Source: Euryarchaeota archaeon UBA124 (GTDB lineage Archaea; Thermoplasmatota; Poseidoniia; Poseidoniales; Poseidoniaceae). From it: a DNA stretch of 9,444 nt. The notes under the pieces were generated by a model. It was not told where the DNA came from, did not search any database, and was given only the letters and a program-made list of their open reading frames with translations. Positions within the stretch are counted from its first letter, which is position 1, and every line of letters begins with the position of its first letter. The stretch spans positions 1-9,444 of the forward strand of contig DAPT01000049.1 in assembly GCA_002502215.1 (NCBI GenBank). The letters are read 5' to 3'. A program made the translations under genes and the position numbers. This document shows positions 8,601 to 9,444 of this stretch, one piece after another.

Positions 8601-9444
8601 ACCCCCAAACGCAGGACAACAACGACCATACGTGGACGTACGAATTCCAAACTGGCAATGAAATCGAGGAGCTTGCTCACACCAACGTCCAAGATGTGTC
8701 CATTTACAGCGGTCTTACTGAGACAAACCTTGAGGGGGACATGAACATAATCGGTGTTGATGCTTCACAAGACGAACATCGTATGTTGCTGAGCGCTGAT
8801 TTCGGGCAGATTCCACTCAACCCAAGCATGAATGTTCACTCTGTCAGTTTGGCCATGCATCTTGAAGATTTTAACTTCGGAGCAGGTGCTACAGGAATGA
8901 CCTTCACAGTGCACAGAGTCATCACCACGGGCTGGTCGGAAACCACTGCGACATGGAACGGAACCGGAGCCGCTTTGTGGGCTGCTCCGGGTATGCAGGC
9001 GGGTGTTGATTATGATTCAACACCAATCGACGTATTCTTCATGAGCAATCTTCAAACGGTCGATACGACAATCCATTTCAATTTAGGTCACCGAATGATG
9101 TACATTGACGGTGTCCACAGTTGGGTCATTATTGGAACGCCTTCACAAGGATGGATGGAGGTCGAGTTCGCTGACAACAGTGAGGAGACCTTGTCCAAGC
9201 GTCCACTGCTGTTGATGAATTACACCGACATTGATTCCGTCACCATTTCACCAACAGCAACGTCGACCGACGCAGATTCAGCGGTACAATTCAGCGCTTC
9301 GACCTATGATTACAATTCACTTGTTGCGAGTGTGCCTGTTGTTTGGTCTGCAAGCAGCGGCAGCATCGACTCGACCGGATTGTTCACGCCGACAACTGTA
9401 GGCATGCATACCGTGACTGCCTGTTTCGGTGTCATCTGCGAAGA
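2651..9444 (+). CDS. giant secreted DNRLRE/FN3-like repeat surface protein (3' partial)
   Basis: The frame stays open for at least 2264 codons and runs off the right edge; I checked every codon and found no stop or frameshift. The start is ATG 2651, with AGGT at 2644-2647 just upstream; ATG 2660 is an alternative. Residues 1-36 form a signal peptide (Arg5/Arg11, then hydrophobic VFTALTLILMFLLADVFV), with cleavage probably near PSAFPA. Seven DNRLRE/CBM96-like beta-sandwich modules follow, with their D-T-Y-I-D-type opening at residues 58, 382, 712, 1040, 1368, 1710 and 2015. Most have a central W-x-E-x-x-x-T-W motif, and all close with R/K-P-x-L-x-(I/V/L/M)-x, usually before Y. Six FN3-like modules sit between them, recognisable by Y-W-R-V-type strands and G-x-W-S ends (near 331, 658, 985, 1312, 1650, 1961). 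A BIG2-like Ig domain starts near residue 2194 (V-T-I-S-P ... D-S-T-G-L-F-T-P). Ten cysteines form five close pairs, and more than 40 N-x-S/T sequons are present. No catalytic motif was seen. DNRLRE/CBM96 members include carbohydrate-binding modules, so a glycan-binding adhesin or cell-surface fibre is inferred. The anchor lies outside the window. Confidence 0.9.
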   Translation, partial: MSAMRNSTTNRNVFTALTLILMFLLADVFVPSAFPAPELLEEEPTVQRVVSTINPSLDTYIDSDYPNDDYASEDTGLLGASGTSEARLLISFPLNYASTDTIHSARLDLVCSNSGPTNGLVVYPASTSVTWDENATWNSRDGLLMWAEPGADDGLDRSDWEPPVVTSPLGPSGGSSSVQLNVTALAQSAVASGASAFELLVSAHGSQYDCAMNETLNAADRPSLRVDSSTTTAGSGGQISPDFVDDGAPLMSGDFILSADLTPSMTWSGFSGIMAEVQLSLNDGFKSEQDNYNWLYNSDVHASSFTFSGTTGSVDIPSSDAFENGTYMHYRMRAMDSTGTLSSWTSGNFFLPSHDVTLNNDGTASITVDVDDLSTDFVFIEDAVADEHSKNTNYGSSATLEAKLSSNKESIPHFRLSFDALGMHSNATILDASLDLTRSTSSGTATLALHEMDNDGSWIEGELTWLRKKTNQWWKSGGRGLLSNASDSGVFGSQTSDDFSFDLTTVLQQHVDNGNTGAIDFALTTRSQNGAYAANNGVDSVTFHSSDATNDDDKPRLYIKYDWSTPVTVAPSLTSPWDGESLWNQTGHNFTGNTTPTLTWTASTSSSYDMIFELSTDPLFHNRVALIDTRTDTDFAPSDGELSFTGSESLESGHMYNWRMLHVDSDGRHGEWSYSSFLISGMNSTWLGGDRYEFRLKQGNASSDGLHPACADTYIDSGMPNSNYGTETELQVSYNTIPSETTVLFGCDLSATFLPTGYAVESANLEFYLSDFPFGTPVVGAWENTQHDWTEEGATWATYDGTNTWNSVGAKGTERSSLLDTVTIGSGFTSSSSVNWNVTLAVQNAMRDNHSADFILGIVGAGSGQIRDVLFHPGTAAEAKRPELSFVYVPGSNAIPTEPVPVTPLNGTWSVAPGINPEPVHRPTMNWTHSSSVSISGYAVQMDTSNSFDSNDMMIETSWSNSGFNMANDSFTPTNDLDDGKTWYWRVRAISSTNQLGNWSETFHFKLPSLVTWNLSSTSAAVEIRHHEAMPDLQLPHFIDTWVAESGVEGQQNHSSSTTLKVGALGSGYHTSALIKIPLNQVPNPSNARVTNAELSMWAQAGSDTNVQIAVRPVLQTWTTGLNNSTYDGTNSWSADGGRAIGSDVGSLSDLSESASADWMDWDVTELVQAALANGDSYLSVALMTSDSSDDLITFTSSEGLSTQRPWLNLTWTDGTAAIPSVAASNALPADGSIEWNLTGHVPEPSTRPTMSWTHSNAANVDDWKVFIQNDPTDIMEGFSIYDSRAEPALFDLQTLSFQPSSDLATNQSIRWFVQPVNDEMLGPRSTSSVFHIPHDIGNEINSTWGYINVSEGGFLPTLNEPSGFLIDTSLDSGASNVNLFNSGTISVGRSAYSSGTSQRSSFIVSVDLTKLPINGTYEIMDAFFTMNTKSTGYGEVFWSASQINTAFDGDANWNNATNSTQWNTPGAYHSTDTDIPFSPSEEVFWDDPYQTGGITGMLQQAVANGATSLDFLVQAEENDSSVDGRIDMYSSNEVSADLRPSLNITYRMTNPYVASNPTGLLPVDGATLWNLSEPRPSGADEVNMTWTPPSSNQSGYVLCFGGDDRMVRGSCIDLGNSTQLSESDLIWDAATTTLMLQEAEDTGDTWVYWRTLSYQGVVDDYIRLGEWSQVNKFRIPEDQGYDDGAGNHTINLSSGSIFSDTGLLPDAPDTYTVSSGLNTNFGGSTTLKLGASSSGDHEVFIEFDLSQMPWPSAMTPTSTMLQLYRTQVAGVSPLTVSAHACSTFTESGVTALQPPTCSTTEITRSTLSVTPPSGWLEWDITSLAQSNIANGNQTMTIQLKMVGSGSSLHTFASGEYATESLRPTLRIDYVDNVAGVVPPAQPVLLSPLDGAVLYDTTNNLLESLDKPVLNWNTVAGATGYIVTIRNESGQYTFKSATSSQITGTSFTFADAIDRGSTFEWWVQAVNGSIPGPSSSRWIVGIGDPQTQDNNDHTWTYEFQTGNEIEELAHTNVQDVSIYSGLTETNLEGDMNIIGVDASQDEHRMLLSADFGQIPLNPSMNVHSVSLAMHLEDFNFGAGATGMTFTVHRVITTGWSETTATWNGTGAALWAAPGMQAGVDYDSTPIDVFFMSNLQTVDTTIHFNLGHRMMYIDGVHSWVIIGTPSQGWMEVEFADNSEETLSKRPLLLMNYTDIDSVTISPTATSTDADSAVQFSASTYDYNSLVASVPVVWSASSGSIDSTGLFTPTTVGMHTVTACFGVICE
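2822..9232 (+). repeat. seven-copy protein super-repeat (DNRLRE + FN3 unit, about 980 bp)
   Basis: Equivalent aspartates at the start of each DNRLRE module fall at nucleotides 2822, 3794, 4784, 5768, 6752, 7778 and 8693, so the units are 972, 990, 984, 984, 1026 and 915 bp long. The closing R/K-P-x-L motifs fall at 3311, 4310, 5291, 6263, 7268, 8237 and 9200. FN3-like linkers fill the space after units 1-6; unit 7 is followed directly by a BIG2-like domain. The repeat is visible only in protein: I saw no long identical DNA stretches between units. They are therefore old duplications that have diverged rather than a recent expansion. Copies 1, 3 and 7 keep the central W-x-E-x-x-x-T-W motif best; copy 6 has lost its tryptophans. 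Confidence 0.82.

Noticed and set aside
2651..9444. A CRISPR array or tandem DNA repeat suggested by recurring GGAAC/ACATGG-like words
   Set aside because: These words encode the recurring W-N, T-W and N-G-T residues of the modules; there are no regular identical repeats and spacers.

Overview
The window looks archaeal. It carries a RFC-type clamp loader small subunit, the N-terminus of an archaeal GatD (tRNA-dependent amidotransferase), and an elongator tRNA-Met interrupted at 37/38 by an intron with a textbook bulge-helix-bulge. Moderate GC, short intergenic spaces and a giant secreted Ser/Thr/Asn/Asp-rich surface-type protein fit a planktonic Thermoplasmatota relative such as Marine Group II/III (Poseidoniales-like). 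That placement is an inference from gene content and style, not a phylogenetic result.

Layout. Positions 1-326 (minus strand): tRNA-Met(CAT) followed after about 40 bp by the start of gatD, which runs off the left edge; the two may share a transcript. Positions 424-1350 (plus): an unrecognised membrane protein with three N-terminal helices and an Asn-glycosylation-sequon-rich outer domain, ending near a T7 tract. Positions 1329-1523 (minus): a doubtful small ORF. Positions 1573-2529 (minus): rfcS. Positions 2530-2650: a 121-bp divergent intergenic region with a perfect 8-bp GC hairpin. Positions 2651-9444 (plus): one uninterrupted reading frame of at least 2264 codons that leaves the right edge still open.

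The giant frame takes up about 72% of the window. I read it codon by codon and found no stop. It encodes a signal peptide and then seven copies of a DNRLRE/CBM96-like beta-sandwich module alternating with six FN3-like modules, in a super-repeat of about 327 residues. A BIG2-like Ig domain begins just before the window ends. All ten cysteines fall in close pairs and there are more than 40 N-glycosylation sequons. The simplest reading is a giant exported, glycosylated surface adhesin or polysaccharide-binding fibre. The anchor and the true C-terminus lie outside the window.

The rest of the window is informational housekeeping (tRNA, amidotransferase, clamp loader) and has no evident functional link to the giant protein beyond sharing a divergent promoter region with rfcS. 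I saw no CRISPR array, insertion sequence or attachment site.
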